DNA of 64,000 nt from Odiellus spinosus (GCA_963920705.1 OY987240.1:6970766-7034765); one strand, 5' to 3'; shown: positions 1-12,017, counted from the stretch's first letter. Numbers and translations are program-made. The notes: generated by a model not told the origin, from the letters alone.

Positions 1-1322
1 GTGGAAAACGCGATTTTAAATTCCCCTCGCCGCGCCAAAAAGGTGAGACGGCGAAGACCGCCTACCCCGCGAAAACCCAGTGATGATAACTCATTAGAGG
101 AGGAATGCAAAGCCCCTCGATAAATAATTCTCGGGAACCCCAAATTGATTGGGTACAATGCGACAATTGCGAGGAACAGTATCATGTTATCTGCGTCGGA
201 ATCACCTTGGATATCTTAGAAGCGTTACCACATTACTAATGTCACATTTGTAGACCAGAACTAACCTTATTTTCTATTCAAGCACCCCATCAATCCCCCA
301 TCGGATCCCCGATTGACTTTTCCGCGGAGGAAAACGAAGTGTTAAAAAAGCACCCCAATTGGAAGGGTAAACCCATCGTTTTGGTTGCGCCACGCGCTAA
401 GAGTCCCCCCTCTCGGATCATCCGGATGGAAGGGGAGACGGATATAGAATTAGAACGACGCCAACGTGAGGCATGGTTGGAGGACCAAGCTCTTCTGGCC
501 GAAGCCCCTCATGGGGAACAGGACATGATCCGGTGGAGGGTGTATGAGCGTATACCATGGGGAGAAGGAGATGAAACCCCCCCCCCCCGGGTCCCATCTC
601 CTGAACCAAGGGGACGAAACCCTAGGCGGAGGAGGCAACCTATAGTAAACCCCCCCATTCGACCGTACGAGGACGAAGAAGAAATCGACGCAGAGATAGC
701 GAATCGATTCCAGGAAATCGATTGGATGGGCATACACGACACCATCCCCTACGATCGCCCACCACATTATATCCCCGCAGGGGCAGAGAGCCCAGAGATG
801 TGGCATCAAGAGGAGGAGGTCGCGCAGGGAATACCTCCCCCACGCGAACACGCCCCCGTCGATGAGGTAGTTGGCCCCGCGGCCCCGAGGAACGTTTTTT
901 TTGACGGGCATCATCACCAAATGATACCAGTTAGATTTCCAGGAAGAGATTGGACATTAGAGAGGAACGGAACCCGCAATCCCCGCAATGCCCCTCTTCG
1001 GGTCACCCGCGAAGCGCAGACTTTTGGAGGATATAGAACCCCGCGAGTTAACCAAGCGGAACGTTCCTCGGGAGTTCCCCGAGCGTTCCGAACGGCCACA
1101 GGAAACGTCCGAACCCTCAGTGGGATCCGACCTTTGGAAAACATTAGGTGCGCGCGATGTCGCGTAGCAGGTCACTCCCGACACGAGTGCCAACCTTCGG
1201 CCGAGAGTAATTCCCCCCGGGAAGTGTCAACGGACACACTTGATCTTGAAGCCATAACGCGGAGCGGACCCCTCGCCCAAGTGGACCATAGGTCGTTTTG
1301 CTACCTGCCCCCCCGGCGTTAA
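1..1322 (+). pseudogene. 3'-terminal ORF of an LTR retroelement: PHD-finger remnant, proline/arginine-rich region, CCHC knuckle
   Basis: One plus-strand frame runs from about 147 to 1322 with a single stop at 237-239. Before and across that stop lies the second half of a PHD finger (CDNC, then H-x2-C, then CHIC just past the stop). The expected first Cys pair is only partly present in another frame near 105-120, so a frameshift is likely. After the stop comes a charged, proline/arginine-rich stretch of about 270 residues and a C-x2-C-x4-H-x4-C zinc knuckle near 1148-1190. No RT or integrase lies in the window on this side, and a polypurine tract and LTR follow, so this is probably the last coding part of an LTR element. 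PHD fingers are known in several retroelement groups. Which group this is I cannot say. Base composition is clearly more GC-rich than the flanks. The start is off the window. Confidence 0.5.
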
Positions 1323-1590
1323 AGTTTTTTTTTGTTTTGTTTTGTTTTTTTTTTGGTTATTCACCTATTAAAGTATTCATTGCTCCCTCATGGGATAATA
1401 TCGTAACCACCTGTTTTTTTTTTTTTTGGGTGTGCTCGACTTTCTAATTAATTTTTTTCCTCAGTACCAGACTCCTAAGGGTAACAAATTTATTCAACTA
1501 AATACTAATAAAAATTATTTTCTCTTTAAGGCGCTCATGAAACTCACCTCCCAAAGGAGATAAATATTTGTGTTCGGGACGAACACATAA
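1323..1590 (+). other. T-rich 3' untranslated spacer of the LTR element
   Basis: No reading frame of note. Long T runs near 1325-1355 and 1413-1427 separate the ORF from the polypurine tract. I see no gene here. Confidence 0.5.
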
Positions 1591-1605
1591 GAAAGGGGGG
1601 AGATA
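1591..1605 (+). promoter_or_regulatory. Polypurine tract (plus-strand priming site)
   Basis: A purine run (GAAAGGGGGGAGA) sits directly before TGTAAACC, the usual arrangement at the 3' end of Gypsy-type elements where the tract abuts the 3' LTR. Confidence 0.6.
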
Positions 1606-2583
1606 TGTAAACCTTCCCGTCCGAATCCCTCTTAAAATTTTTCGTTTTTAATCACTTTTAAACTTAATTCCCATCAATTTAAAGACAAATAGGCCAAAAT
1701 AGGCCAATAATTTAAAGGTTTTTCACTTTTTTCTGCCCCTCAACCTTTAAAAACTGTGGGAAAATATAATATAAACTTTTCACACCTCAGTGTTAAACGA
1801 CATCCCAAGTCGACCGATCTTATAGAACTTTAACTAAGAAAAACCTTATCCCTCAGCGACATTATTTAAGAGTCGTACTGACATCAACTTCCAAAATCTG
1901 AGAAATGTTTTTTTGGGTCACCACGGACTTATTTCCACTTAAATTAGCTAAGATACATTTCCCCTCGACAATAGCTAAGAGCCAATAATCAGGTAGAAAA
2001 ATGACGTCGCTCTAGGAGTTGACCAATTAGAATAAACGACCCCTCCGTCGATAAATACTAACATGGTCAGTTAACCGAGGTTCGAAGTTGAGAAAAACAA
2101 ATGACGCACGACCACCTGAGCGAATTCTGGATGGAATGTTCTAGAAGGTTCGGCCCGGACGACAAAGAAATGAGAAGGGTATATATAGAAAAAAGGGTGA
2201 GAAAAGATTAACAGTTGGGTTCGAAAATTTATAAACGAAGATCGTCAGATAAAAGAGCGGAAGCCAAGTCCGACGCGACGGCGGCTAAAGCCGATGAGAA
2301 AAGATCCCCCGCTGGGACAATAGAATATCGCAGGGTCGGAACCCTTTAACGGACGAAATATTATAACATCAAACTTTAAAAATATATAAAAGCGCGGAAA
2401 AACATTACTTTCAAAAGGAATCCAATGCCAGAGATTTCGAAAACCCCGCCTAAAGGACAGAACGAGATTATCCCTCTGGGATCCGAAACCGATCGAAACG
2501 TAATCCACCAGGAAGCTGACGAAAAACACACGATGAGCCCCCAGATGACCCTTATCGAGAATCATATGAGAAGAACGTAATTA

Positions 2584-2734
2584 ATCCAAGAGGAAATCCG
2601 AGAAACCGACTGAGAATCGTAGTCCGTTGTCAACGAAATCTGAGGAAAAGAGCCCCACATTTCTAATTCATCCAAGAGGAAATCTGAGAAGCCGACTGAG
2701 AAGTGTAGTCCGTTGTCAACGAAATCTGAGGATA
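2584..2734 (+). repeat. Two-copy direct repeat inside the LTR
   Basis: A segment starting ATCCAAGAGGAAATC and ending CAACGAAATCTGAGGA occurs at about 2584-2646 and again at about 2668-2734 with a few substitutions. It looks like a local duplication in the U3 region. Confidence 0.75.
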
Positions 2735-2999
2735 AGACTGTATTATAATCGCCGTTTGAACCTGTTGTGATGAGTACATTTTGATTTTGCCCCCCTCCCC
2801 TCGTGTTTAAGCCAGATTGAATGTCGGGTTATAGTTGAGAAAAGTAGAAAATCCGAGAGTAAGAAAATAACGTACCCTTAACCCTTTAGAAAAGGTCTAG
2901 ACAGTTAAAAGTGTTGAAATTCACAGAGAAAGTGAAGGTATTTCATGAACCCCCCCCCCCCCCGTTTCATTGTCGAGAATAGTATTTAAAAGTCCCCTC

Positions 3000-3008
3000 T
3001 ATATAAAA
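3000..3008 (+). promoter_or_regulatory. TATA box of the putative LTR
   Basis: The sequence TATATAAAA lies within the LTR-like segment, with AATAAA at 3336-3341 downstream. Support is positional only. Confidence 0.4.
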
Positions 3009-3594
3009 GTGATCCAAAGTGTTTAATAGAATATTGTTAAAAAGTCTATAATTAAAGTTAACTGACAAAAACCATTAATTCCATGTCATTCTTATTGAAA
3101 AGAACTTGTCGCGTCTTCCGCGCATTTCTAGAATCCCCACGATTAAAATTAGAATTAACGAACTAATTAACGAAGAATTAAAGAGAAAAACCATAGATAG
3201 AAAAAGAGATCGAAAATTCTCTTCCCCCTCATAAAGGGATATTATCGTAACCTCTTTGCGAATAACCTTAGTTGTGTTTAAACGTTTATTTCCCCGAGTA
3301 TATATTATTATTATTTTTGACATAGTAGTTGATTTAATAAAGAAGTGTTGAGTTACCAAATGATACGAGTTTCCATTACTGAATGCTGATCAAGTCCAAT
3401 TTTCCTCTTCTCCCCGTTAATTAAAAAACTATCTATCAAATTTACCCGCCCCCAACAAACTTTTTTCTATAACCCTCTTCGGGAAGGATTGTTTCTCTCG
3501 ATCGCTCGAAATTTCGTCACGATAAAAAAATCAGAGACGAGAAACCCCGTTCGAGAGAGATTACCCCCACTGAATAAAAAGAGATCGGTTATAG

Positions 3595-3632
3595 TTATGC
3601 TGGTTTCTAATCGAAAGGTTTTCTTTAAAATA
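3595..3632 (+). pseudogene. Possible upstream half of the ALKBH exon split by Copia-1
   Basis: The left target duplication of the Copia insertion (AAATA, 3628-3632) joins in frame to the ALKBH coding sequence that resumes at 12018. The frame stays open leftward to a TAG at 3592-3594, which could equally be a splice acceptor (ends TATAG). If this is exon sequence, the Copia sits inside a coding exon. The stretch is too short to recognise by itself. Confidence 0.3.
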
Positions 3633-3925
3633 TGTTATTATAATTAAAATAAAACTCCTTTATAAACTTTAACTATTTATTTAATAAAATAATATAAAAT
3701 AACTTTCCTTGAACTTGTTAAATTAAAACATCAATAAACTTAATGTGGGACTAACTTATACTGAGGAGAGATTGAGATTGACTGAACTGATACTGGGGAG
3801 ATATTTTAATCAACTGAACTTTGATCACCACTGACAGGTGGTATAAGTACCCGTTTATTATGATGACGTCATCAGTCATGTGACATCTAAGGCGGGAAAT
3901 TCAAATGATAAATCGTAAATCAACA
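3633..3925 (-). repeat. Copia-1 3' LTR (293 bp)
   Basis: Nearly identical to 11712-12017. It is bounded on the plus strand by TGTTATTATA and AATCAACA. The purine-rich AGTGGGAG on the minus strand just inside it is the likely polypurine tract. Confidence 0.9.
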
Positions 3926-3942
3926 CTCCCACTATTTAGCAT

Positions 3943-6900
3943 TTACAATCCTAAACTTAAACCATTAACACAATTATCAAAATTAATCTTTTGTAACACT
4001 TTTGTGAAAATATCGGCTACATTTGATTTTGATGGTACGAACTTAATATTGATCAATCCTTCATTTAACTTTTCTCTCACAAAATGATACCGTACATCTA
4101 TATGTTTTGATTTCTGATTTTCTATTGTATTGTTTGCAAAACATATAGCCGATTGATTATCACAGTATAAAACTGGTTTTAATATATTGACGTTAAATAA
4201 TCTATTAATTTCTTCTACGAGAGGATGAAGCCATAAGAGTTCTTTGACCGCTTCGGAAATTGCAATGTATTCGGCTTCCATCGTCGAAAGTGAAATTGAT
4301 CGTTGTTGAATGGATCTCCAAGAAAATGGTGCTGATCCGAGGAAAGTTGCGTAACCGCAATTTGATCTTCTCGTATCTCGATTCGACGCCCAGTCACTGT
4401 CGCTGAATATTCTTAACTCTGGTTCGATGCCACTTTTGAGTATTAGTCCATAGTTTGATGTTGATAGTAGATACCGTGTTAATTGACAAAGTCTCTACCA
4501 ATGAATCAAACCTGGGTTATGATTAAATTGAGAAAGTGTTATCACCGAAAATAAAATGTCCGGTCTTGTACGCTGAGCCACGAACAGTAAACATCCAATT
4601 AATGATTTGTAGGGTATGTCTTTCATAAGTGCTTTATCTTTATCTGTCGTGCTACAGTCTTGACGCGTTAATACAACACCTTAATTAATTGGTACGCTAA
4701 CAGGATCAATAACGCTTATCTTGAATCTCTTCCCAATTTCTTTGATATATGTTGATTGAAACATCTTCATCGATCCATCTGCTAAAGTTTCGAATTGAAC
4801 TCCCAATAAATTTTGAATCGGACCTAAAACTTTGAGGTCATACGTCGTTGATAATAATTTATAAATTTCTTTTATTCCTTCTTGAGTCTTGGTTAAAACG
4901 ATTAAGTCATCAACGTACACTAATATTATAGCTTTAAATGGTATATAATATATACAATTCGTTCCTATTAGTTTCTTCATGCCGAGATTATTAAATGTCT
5001 TGTCTAGTTCTAAATACCAATGACGACCACTTTGTTGCAATCCATATAAGGCCTTTAATAATTTTAAACAATGAGTATCTTTATTCGCGCTTTCATATCC
5101 TGGTATTTGATTCATGTAAATTTCCCTATCGAGTTCTCCATATAAATACGCGTTGGCCACATCCATGTGACAGTGAGCCCAACCCATTGCGATAACGAAT
5201 AGGGAAATGAAAAATCTTATTAATGAGAAATTTACTACGGGTGAAAATGTTGCCTCGTAGTCCATTCCTTCCACTTGGCTAAATCCTTGCGCTACGATAC
5301 GTGCTTTATATCTTGAAATTCTGCCTTCATTATCCTTCTTAACTGCGTAAACCCATCTGCAGCCAACTATGCTACGTTCTTTCTGTTTCTTAACTACTTG
5401 AATAACTTTACGTTTTGCTAAGGTGTCCATTTCTTTATCCATAGCCAATTTCCATTCAGCATTTTGAGGTGATGAAATCGCTTCTTGATAAGTTTTAGGA
5501 ATATTTAATTTGGTACAAAAAGCTCCAAAAGTAAAATCATCTTGATTAATTGTCGATATTAATGATGTCATTGCATCCTTCCTATTAAAATTCCACGCTT
5601 TGATATCGTGATTAATTTGATTTGTAGCTAAATATCTTTCTACTTCGGGTTTTGATCGAAATTGTACGCCTTCTGGATTATAATAATAAATATCGGGCTG
5701 TCCTTTCGTTGCCCCCGATTTCCTAAATTTTACTTCCATATGCCATCCATCGGGTAATGCGGGCCTTGGTAACTTGTCAAAAACTTTTGTTTCTGAAGTA
5801 TGATCTATTTTGTTTCTTTCTTCTACTATTGCCTGAGTATTATCTTCCGTTCGATTTTCTTGATCTATTACTTGAGATTGTTGAATATTAATTTTTGGTG
5901 GTGTTCCTTGACTTTCAACCTGACTATTATCTACTAGTTCTTCCGTGATATCTGTGTCATTATCTTGTGGCCAAATAAAAGTTAGAGCATCTGGTCTTTT
6001 TGATTTTGTTATATATTCCATTCCTAATATTTTCTCATCAAAACTAACGTGTTTTGATTCAATAACGATTCGCTCGTATGGATAATAAATACGATATCCT
6101 CTAGTCTTCAAAGCATATCCCACCAATACTCCTTGTTTTGCCCTATTATGTAATTTGCTTTTTCTCCTTTCCTTAGGCAAATGAACGAAGGTTAAGCAAC
6201 CTATTCTTTTTAAATGATTAACGCTTAATTTCTTATTCACCCAAAAATCTAAGGGTACGTGATCTCCGAGTAATGAGTGTCTTGACCTATTTTTCAAATA
6301 CGCTGCCGTTTGAACTATGTCTGACCACATATTTAATGGTAATTTGCTCTCTTCTAATATAGCCCTTGTTGTATTTAGTAGAGTTCTGTTAACCCTCTCA
6401 GCTACGCCATTCATCGCAGGTGAGTAAGAGTTTGTACGCTCGTGTTTAATTCCAGAATCTTCACAAACTTGCGTCATATTTACATTACAAAATTCTAATC
6501 CATTGTCCGTTCGTAAACGTTTAATTCGTTTTCCACTTTGATTCTCAATAAACCTTTTAAACTTTTCAAATTGTTGAACTACATCGCTTTTTCTTCTGAT
6601 ACCGTAAACCCAAATATGTCTACTAAAGTCATCCACAAAAGTAACGTAATAAAGTGATCCTCCTAACGATGTAACTGGGGCGGGTCCCCAAACATCTGAA
6701 TGTATAAGTTCTAATACTTGATTACTGCGAATAGTTCCAATACTGCTATAAGAATTTCTGGTACTTATAGTTAAACGACACGGAATACATGTTGATAGTT
6801 CGCCCTTTAAATTTCCTATCCCATGTAATATCCCACGTGAAGATATCCATTTCAAATCAGTCTCGTTAATATGTCCTAATCTTCTGTGCCAGATATCTAT

Positions 6901-7200
6901 TTCACTGGTTAAATTGGGCTCTGATGAATATGCTTGTCTCTCATTTACATTAATTGCTACTGCGTCACTAAGCGTGTATAAATTTTCCTTTGATAAATTA
7001 GCTTGCCATTGAAAATGTCCCATATTATCGTAAACCATGTACTTGGAATTTTCTATTACGCCCGAATGGCCAGCTTGATCAATTATTCTACCTGATATTA
7101 GGTTTCTCTTCATTCCTGGTGTATACAGGACTTCTCGTAAAGTAAAAGAATGTCTATTCTTACCGTTGACTTGAATTTGTATGGTACCTTTGAATCTTCG
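3943..7200 (-). pseudogene. pol: Copia-1 pol: integrase, reverse transcriptase, RNase H (two in-frame stops)
   Basis: One minus-strand frame carries the whole region. In order it has the GAG-pre-integrase motif (WHRRLGHIN), the integrase core (LIHSDVWGP, RTDNGLEF, MNGVAERVNRTLL), the Copia RT (CRWVYAVKKD, MDVANAYLYGELD, and the catalytic YVDD in ILVYVDDLIVL), then RNase H (SLSTMEAEYIAISEA, YCDNQSAICFA, KHIDVRYHFVRE). Stops at 4681-4683 and 4495-4497 cut the frame between RT and RNase H without shifting it. The usual DSGA protease motif is missing upstream, between the zinc knuckle and the integrase, so part of the protease seems deleted. This copy cannot encode a working polyprotein. Confidence 0.9.
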
Positions 7201-7497
7201 AAAATCCTTCGCCACATTCGTTATTTCTAACTGATGCACATTGCGCTGATACGAAATACGCGTATGTATTACCGCTATTTCTTGAATCGTTAGGTTTACG
7301 TTGAAAATCATTACTATTTCGATTTCTTTCTTGAAAACTACGTCGATCTTGATTTGAATAATCTCTTCTACACTCGTTGGCCTTGTGACCAAATAACTGA
7401 CATTTATGACATCTGCCGTTGAATTTAAATTTTTCATTACCGGTACGCGAATGATTATTCTCCGAACGTTGATTTCGAACTTGCGTTGCCAACGCAC
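7160..7497 (-). pseudogene. gag: Copia-1 gag C-terminal part with zinc knuckle
   Basis: Contains the CCHC knuckle CHKCQLFGHKANEC in an Arg/Asn-rich context typical of Copia nucleocapsid. It lies directly beyond the LINE poly(A) tail and is read in a different frame from the pol region below, so at least one small indel separates them. The N-terminal gag half is at 10976-11591. Confidence 0.8.
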
Positions 7498-7498
7498 T

Positions 7499-7502
<4 letters not shown>
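7498..7502. repeat. Target-site duplication of the nested LINE
   Basis: TTGAT at 7498-7502, next to the poly(T) run, matches TTGAT at 10971-10975 at the other end of the insertion. Five bases is short for a LINE duplication, so chance is possible, but both positions are exactly at the breakpoints of Copia gag. Confidence 0.55.
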
Positions 7503-7539
<37 letters not shown>

Positions 7540-7559
7540 CTTCTCCGTGTATTGACGAG

Positions 7560-8520
7560 CTAGGGCTTAGACAAGCCTTATTACAGCTCCAAATTTAATG
7601 TTTATGATAGACAAACAAATAAATTAAAAAAAATTCATGAAACACAAATTGAGATAGATTAAAATAATAAAGTTAAATTAGGGAAATGAAAAATAGAAAA
7701 TTAGGATTGAGAAAACAAAATTAGGTAATTAAATTGGGGGACTTAAAAGTTAAGTTTAGGTACTAAAAGTTAAAAATTAGGGACATAAAATTAGATTACA
7801 CTTGGGAACATTAAGTTAAACTTAGGAACATTAAATTAGACTTAGGAACATTAAATTAGACTTAGGAACATTAAATTAGACTTAAGAACATTGAATTAAG
7901 CTTAGGAACATAAATTAAACCTAAGAACATTAAATTAAGCTTAGGAACATTAAAATTAAAATAAACCTAGGAGTATTGAACAATAAATTAATCTTAGGAA
8001 CATCAAATTAAGCTTAGGAACATTAAAATTAAAATAAACCTAGGAGTATTGAACAATAAATTAATCTTAGGAACATCAAATTAAGCTTAGGAACATTAAA
8101 ATTAAAATAAACCTAGGAGTATTGAACAATAAATTAATCTTAGGAACATCAAATTAAGCTTATGAACATTAATTTAAACCTAGGAACATTATTTTAAACT
8201 TAGGAACCTTAATTTAAACTTAGGAACATTAATTTAGAATTAGGAACATCAAATTAAACATAGATACAGTAAATTAAACTGACGAAAACCTAATTAAACC
8301 AAGGAACATTGATTAAACTTAAGAACATTAAATTGAGGAACATTAAAATGAGATTAAAACAAGGAAAATTAGTTTGAGTATAAACTTGGGAACATTGAGT
8401 TTAGATTAAACTTGGGAACATTGAGTTTAGATTAAACTAAGAACATTAAAATTAGTATAGGAATATTGAACTCAGGGAACATTGGAATTAATTCAAGGAT
8501 AAAGTTAGATTACGGGAGTA
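7560..8520 (-). repeat. AT-rich tandem repeats forming the LINE 3' UTR
   Basis: The plus strand repeats a unit of about 20 bp, CTTAGGAACATTAAATTAAA with variants, dozens of times. Within it a longer unit of about 75 bp containing CCTAGGAGTATTGAACAATA recurs three times between about 7940 and 8165. No coding potential. Confidence 0.85.
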
Positions 8521-8599
8521 TAGAATAGTAATATTTTAAATTTTGAAGTGGGCGCGAAGCTTAGATTTAAATTGAGTGATGGACCTGATCGTGACAATA

Positions 8600-10970
8600 T
8601 CATCAGGAAGAGCATTCCATAGTGGGATAACTCTCCGGAAGAAGGAATATTTTAAGGAGAGTGACCACGTGTAAAAGACATCCTGGGAGGGTTGGTAAAG
8701 TATGTTTGACTGGGGGAAATTAATAGTTTAAAAAGGGTCACTAGATCAAAGTAAGAGCGCCTCAGGGTGAGGGGGACCCAATTCAGTTTTTTAAGTCTTT
8801 CAATACGAGGGAGATGGTGAAGGGAAAAAGGAATGCGGGAGGCCCGCCCCTGTACATCGTCCAATAGCCTAATGTCCTGAGCCATATGCGGGTTCCACAC
8901 CTGACACCCAAATTCCAGGATAGGGCGAACATAGCAATTAAAGAGCCTATTAAGAAGTTGGGGTTTAATACCGGGAAAGTTAGCCCGAATGATGGCCAGA
9001 AGACCGTTGGCACGTCCACAGATGTTTTATGTTTATGAAACTTAAGGTCGTGAGATATATTCACCCCAAGGTCTCTTCAATCATTAACACGACCAATGTT
9101 ATTCCCACAGAGAAAGTAAGGGGACGGAGAATTCAGGTCAGACTTCTGGGATTGAATTGATAGGACCATGGATTTGAGTTCGTTAAAGTGCAGACCGTTA
9201 AGTAGGGACCAAGATTCAAGTTTAGTGAGGTCAGTTTGAAGAGCTTTAACGTCGGTATAAGACGAGATTACTCGGAATAGTTTGAGGTCGTCCGCAAAGA
9301 GACAAAGGGGAGAGGCAAGCGTATCGGGGAGATCATAGATGTATAAGACGAATAGAAGAGGACCCAAAATACTACCCTGGGGAACCCCACTAGTAACAGG
9401 GAGAGCAGAGCTTAGGCAGTTGCCAACTCGCACAGACTGTGAGCGATGGAGAAGGTAGTTACCAATCCATTTGTGAAGATTGTTATTTATACCATAGGAA
9501 CGAAGTTTAGCCAAAAGCCTTTCACGGGGAACAGAGTCAAAGCCTTGGCAATGTCAAGGTAGATTACATCAACTCTGTGTCCACCATCAAAGGCCTCCAA
9601 CCAAGTTCTCATGGCAGAAACAAGTTAGATTCGACCGACCTATGATTGAGAAAACCATGTTGAAATTCGCTCAAATAAGGTAAAACATGAGGGAGAATTG
9701 AGGAGCGAATACATTTCTCAAGGACCTTACATATAGCAGAGGTTAAACTAATTGGCCTATAGTTCAGAGCGTCACAACGTTTACCCTTACCCTTATAAAT
9801 AGGGGTTACATGGGCAACACACCAGTCCAAAGGAAGGGAGCCTTCAGACAAGGAGATGGAGAAAAGAATATGCAGGGGTTTGGCTAGACTCAAGGAGCAA
9901 TTTTTTAACAGGCGATTAGGCAAACCATCAGGACCCGAGGCGCTCTTAGTGTCAAGTTTTTTTAGGATAAGTTCAATTTCCTTGATGGAAGGGAAAAAGT
10001 CGGACATGTGTGGGGCGCGACTGGTAGGGACGTTAGTAAGATTAGGGGGGGGGCAGAATTAAAGGATTTAACTAGAGTTTCATTAAGAGTTTCTGCCATT
10101 TCAATGTCGGAATCAGTCTTAGCACCGTTAGAAAGTTTGATGTTAAGGCGTGAGGGTAAGCAACGGATTTGTTTACGAATAAACCTGAAAAAAGCACGAG
10201 GATTTTTTTCACATTTTTTAGTGTACGTGCCTGCGCTAAAGATTTGGCCTTGGAGATGAGGACTTTCACTAGCTTACATTGATCCCTATAGAGGGGCTGG
10301 ATACGGGCAAAAGCGTGGAGGTTGCCTGAGCGCTCAGCACGCTTAAGTTTTGTCCATAACCGTTCCTTTTTACGTATAGCGCGTTTCGTGGGAGATGAGA
10401 TCCAAACACGATTAGTCAGGGAATCTTTATGGTCAAAGAGGGGAACAGTTTCATGAATATAGTTAAAAAGACGTGTCTTGAAGAGTACCCAAGCCTCTTC
10501 AATAGGAAGATCAACCAGTGTAGACCAGTCAGTAGCTGCTAGTAGGGAGTTTAATGCAGTATAGTCGCCTTTTGAGTAGTTATAGTCCCGGTTAAAGTGT
10601 AAACGTGGGCGGGGGGTGTGGGATGACGGGTAAGTAACGGCGATGATAGAGTGATCACTTCTACCTAAGGGGAGCAGGGAATCTAGTACGGGTTTAATGG
10701 TTCCATGGGTAAGAACTAGATCAAGGATATTTGAGCTTGGGATACTGGATTGTGAAAAACGTGTAGGAAAATTCACATGTTGAGTGAGAGAGGAGGAGTG
10801 AAGTAGGTCAAGTAAAAGACAGTGGGTGGGAGAAGCAGATGGTAGAGTGGTAAGGGTATCCCAGTTGATGTAGGGGAGATTGAAGTCACAAGTTACTAAT
10901 AATTCCCTGTGGGCATTCGCAATAATACGAATATTATCAAATAAGTTCGCAGAGAGAACTTGGGATAAAG
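8600..10970 (-). pseudogene. LINE ORF2: AP endonuclease, reverse transcriptase, C-terminal domain (frameshifted)
   Basis: Recognisable blocks on the minus strand are endonuclease (CDFNLPYINWDT; then GRSDHSII at about 10650), RT block (YRPISLTSAICKVLEK near 9730), RT block (SGVPQGSILGPLLFVLYIYD near 9370), catalytic FADDLKLF (about 9290), and the C-terminal VWNPHMAQDI...RIERLKKLNW (about 8900-8790). These lie in several frames, so at least three frameshifts are present. The blocks match the Jockey/CR1 group in style. I cannot assign a clade without alignment. Non-functional. Confidence 0.85.
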
Positions 10971-10975
10971 TTGAT

Positions 10976-11591
10976 CTGAAGGTCCTCCATTTATATGTGA
11001 CTGACGACTATACTCTGCGACTAATGTCTTCTTGATATTCTGCGGAGTGAAAAATTTATCTTCATAATGGTATATCTGCTGTACCAAATTATCGTAACTT
11101 TTGGGTAATTTCCGAATCATTCTGTATGAAATATCCTTTTCTTGAACTGTTTCGCCAGCATCTTCTAATTGATTTTTGATATCGTAAATTCTTCCAATAA
11201 ACGTTGGTATTGATTCCCCTTCCTGACAACTCATTGTATGAAATTCTTCCAATAATGACGCTATGCGTGCTCTCGATCGAGGAAAAAACGCTTCTTTTAA
11301 TGCTTCCCACGCCTGACCAGACGTTCTTGCCTCTCCAATAAAACATCTTAACTCTTGATTAATCGAAAGCGCTATCATCGAATGAGCCTTGGTTTCTCTT
11401 ATCTTGTATTTACGTTGAACCTCTTCAGTAGCCTTCTCCCCCTTCGGAAATTTCTCCATACCTTGTACAATGTCCCATAAATCTTGATTTCTTAGGCGAT
11501 GCTCCATCTCAAAACTCCAATTGCGATAATTATCTGAAGACAACATTGTTATTGGATTCACGAACAACGCGCCATCAGAACGTTCCGCCAT
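10976..11591 (-). pseudogene. gag: Copia-1 gag N-terminal part
   Basis: Starts ATG at 11591. It shows the UBN2/Copia-type gag layout: LSSDNYRNWSFEMEHRL near the start, AHSMIALSI, then a helical region through LPKSYDNLVQQI. The reading frame runs into LINE sequence at about 10970, and the tail after that point is not gag. The start lies about 110 bp inside the 5' LTR, as expected. Confidence 0.85.
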
Positions 11592-11696
11592 ATTGTTTCA
11601 ACAAAATTCGCCGCAACACACGAAAAACCGACTTCCAGGAGTACACGGGACTCCCCACAAGAAAATTAAACTAAAACATGCCGAAATGTTACCGGA

Positions 11697-11709
11697 CGCT
11701 CTGCTACCA
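11697..11709 (-). promoter_or_regulatory. Copia-1 primer binding site
   Basis: The minus strand reads TGGTAGCAGAGC directly inside the 5' LTR. This resembles the common Copia PBS complementary to the 3' end of initiator tRNA-Met. Confidence 0.75.
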
Positions 11710-11711
11710 TT

Positions 11712-12017
11712 TGTTATTATAATTAAAATAAACTCCTTTATAAACTTTAACTATTTATTTAATAAAATAATATAAAATAACTTTCCTTGAACTTGTTAAA
11801 TTAAAACATCAATAATCTTAATGTGGGACTAACTTATACTGAGGAGAGATTGAGATTGACTGAACTGATACTGGGGAGATATTTAAATCAACTGAACTTT
11901 GATCACCACTGACAGGTGGTATAAGTACCCGTTTATGATGATGACGTCATCAGTCATGTGACATCTAAGGCGGGAAAGTTTAGGCGGGAAATTCAAATGA
12001 TAAATCGTAAATCCACA
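11712..12017 (-). repeat. Copia-1 5' LTR (306 bp)
   Basis: Matches the 3633-3925 LTR, with an extra ~13 bp from a duplicated GGCGGGAAA segment near 11970-11995. It ends on the plus strand ...ATCCACA, followed by the AAATA duplication. Confidence 0.9.

Larger units (their letters stand above)
1606..3457 (+). repeat. Putative long 3' LTR
   Basis: Begins TGTAAACC right after the polypurine tract. It contains a TATA box (3000-3008) and an AATAAA signal about 330 bp later (3336-3341), in the order expected for U3-R-U5. The 3' edge is a guess: the last TG...CA-compatible end before host-like sequence is the CAACA near 3457. There is no second copy in the window to align, so the length of about 1.85 kb is provisional. 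Confidence 0.4.
7503..10970 (-). mobile_element. 5'-truncated non-LTR retrotransposon (Jockey/CR1-like) inside Copia-1 gag
   Basis: Read on the minus strand, it starts within the endonuclease domain, continues through RT and a C-terminal domain, then about 1 kb of tandem-repeat 3' UTR, and ends in an A tail of roughly 37 nt (7503-7539). It breaks Copia gag between 10976 and 7497. The missing 5' end and A tail are classic target-primed reverse transcription features. Confidence 0.88.
3633..12017 (-). mobile_element. Copia-1: Ty1/Copia LTR retrotransposon with a nested LINE
   Basis: Direct LTRs (3633-3925 and 11712-12017) both run TG...CA when read along the element. They are flanked by a 5-bp target duplication AAATA (3628-3632 and 12018-12022). 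On the minus strand the order is LTR, tRNA-Met-type PBS, gag, integrase, RT, RNase H, LTR. The coding part is decayed: a LINE interrupts gag, the protease active site is not visible, and there are two stops in RT/RNase H. The right LTR holds a small duplication around GGCGGGAAA that the left lacks. Otherwise the LTRs look close by eye. Confidence 0.92.

Noticed and set aside
418-920. Minus-strand open frames opposite the PHD/CCHC ORF
   Set aside because: Shadows of a GC-rich coding frame; no motif of their own.
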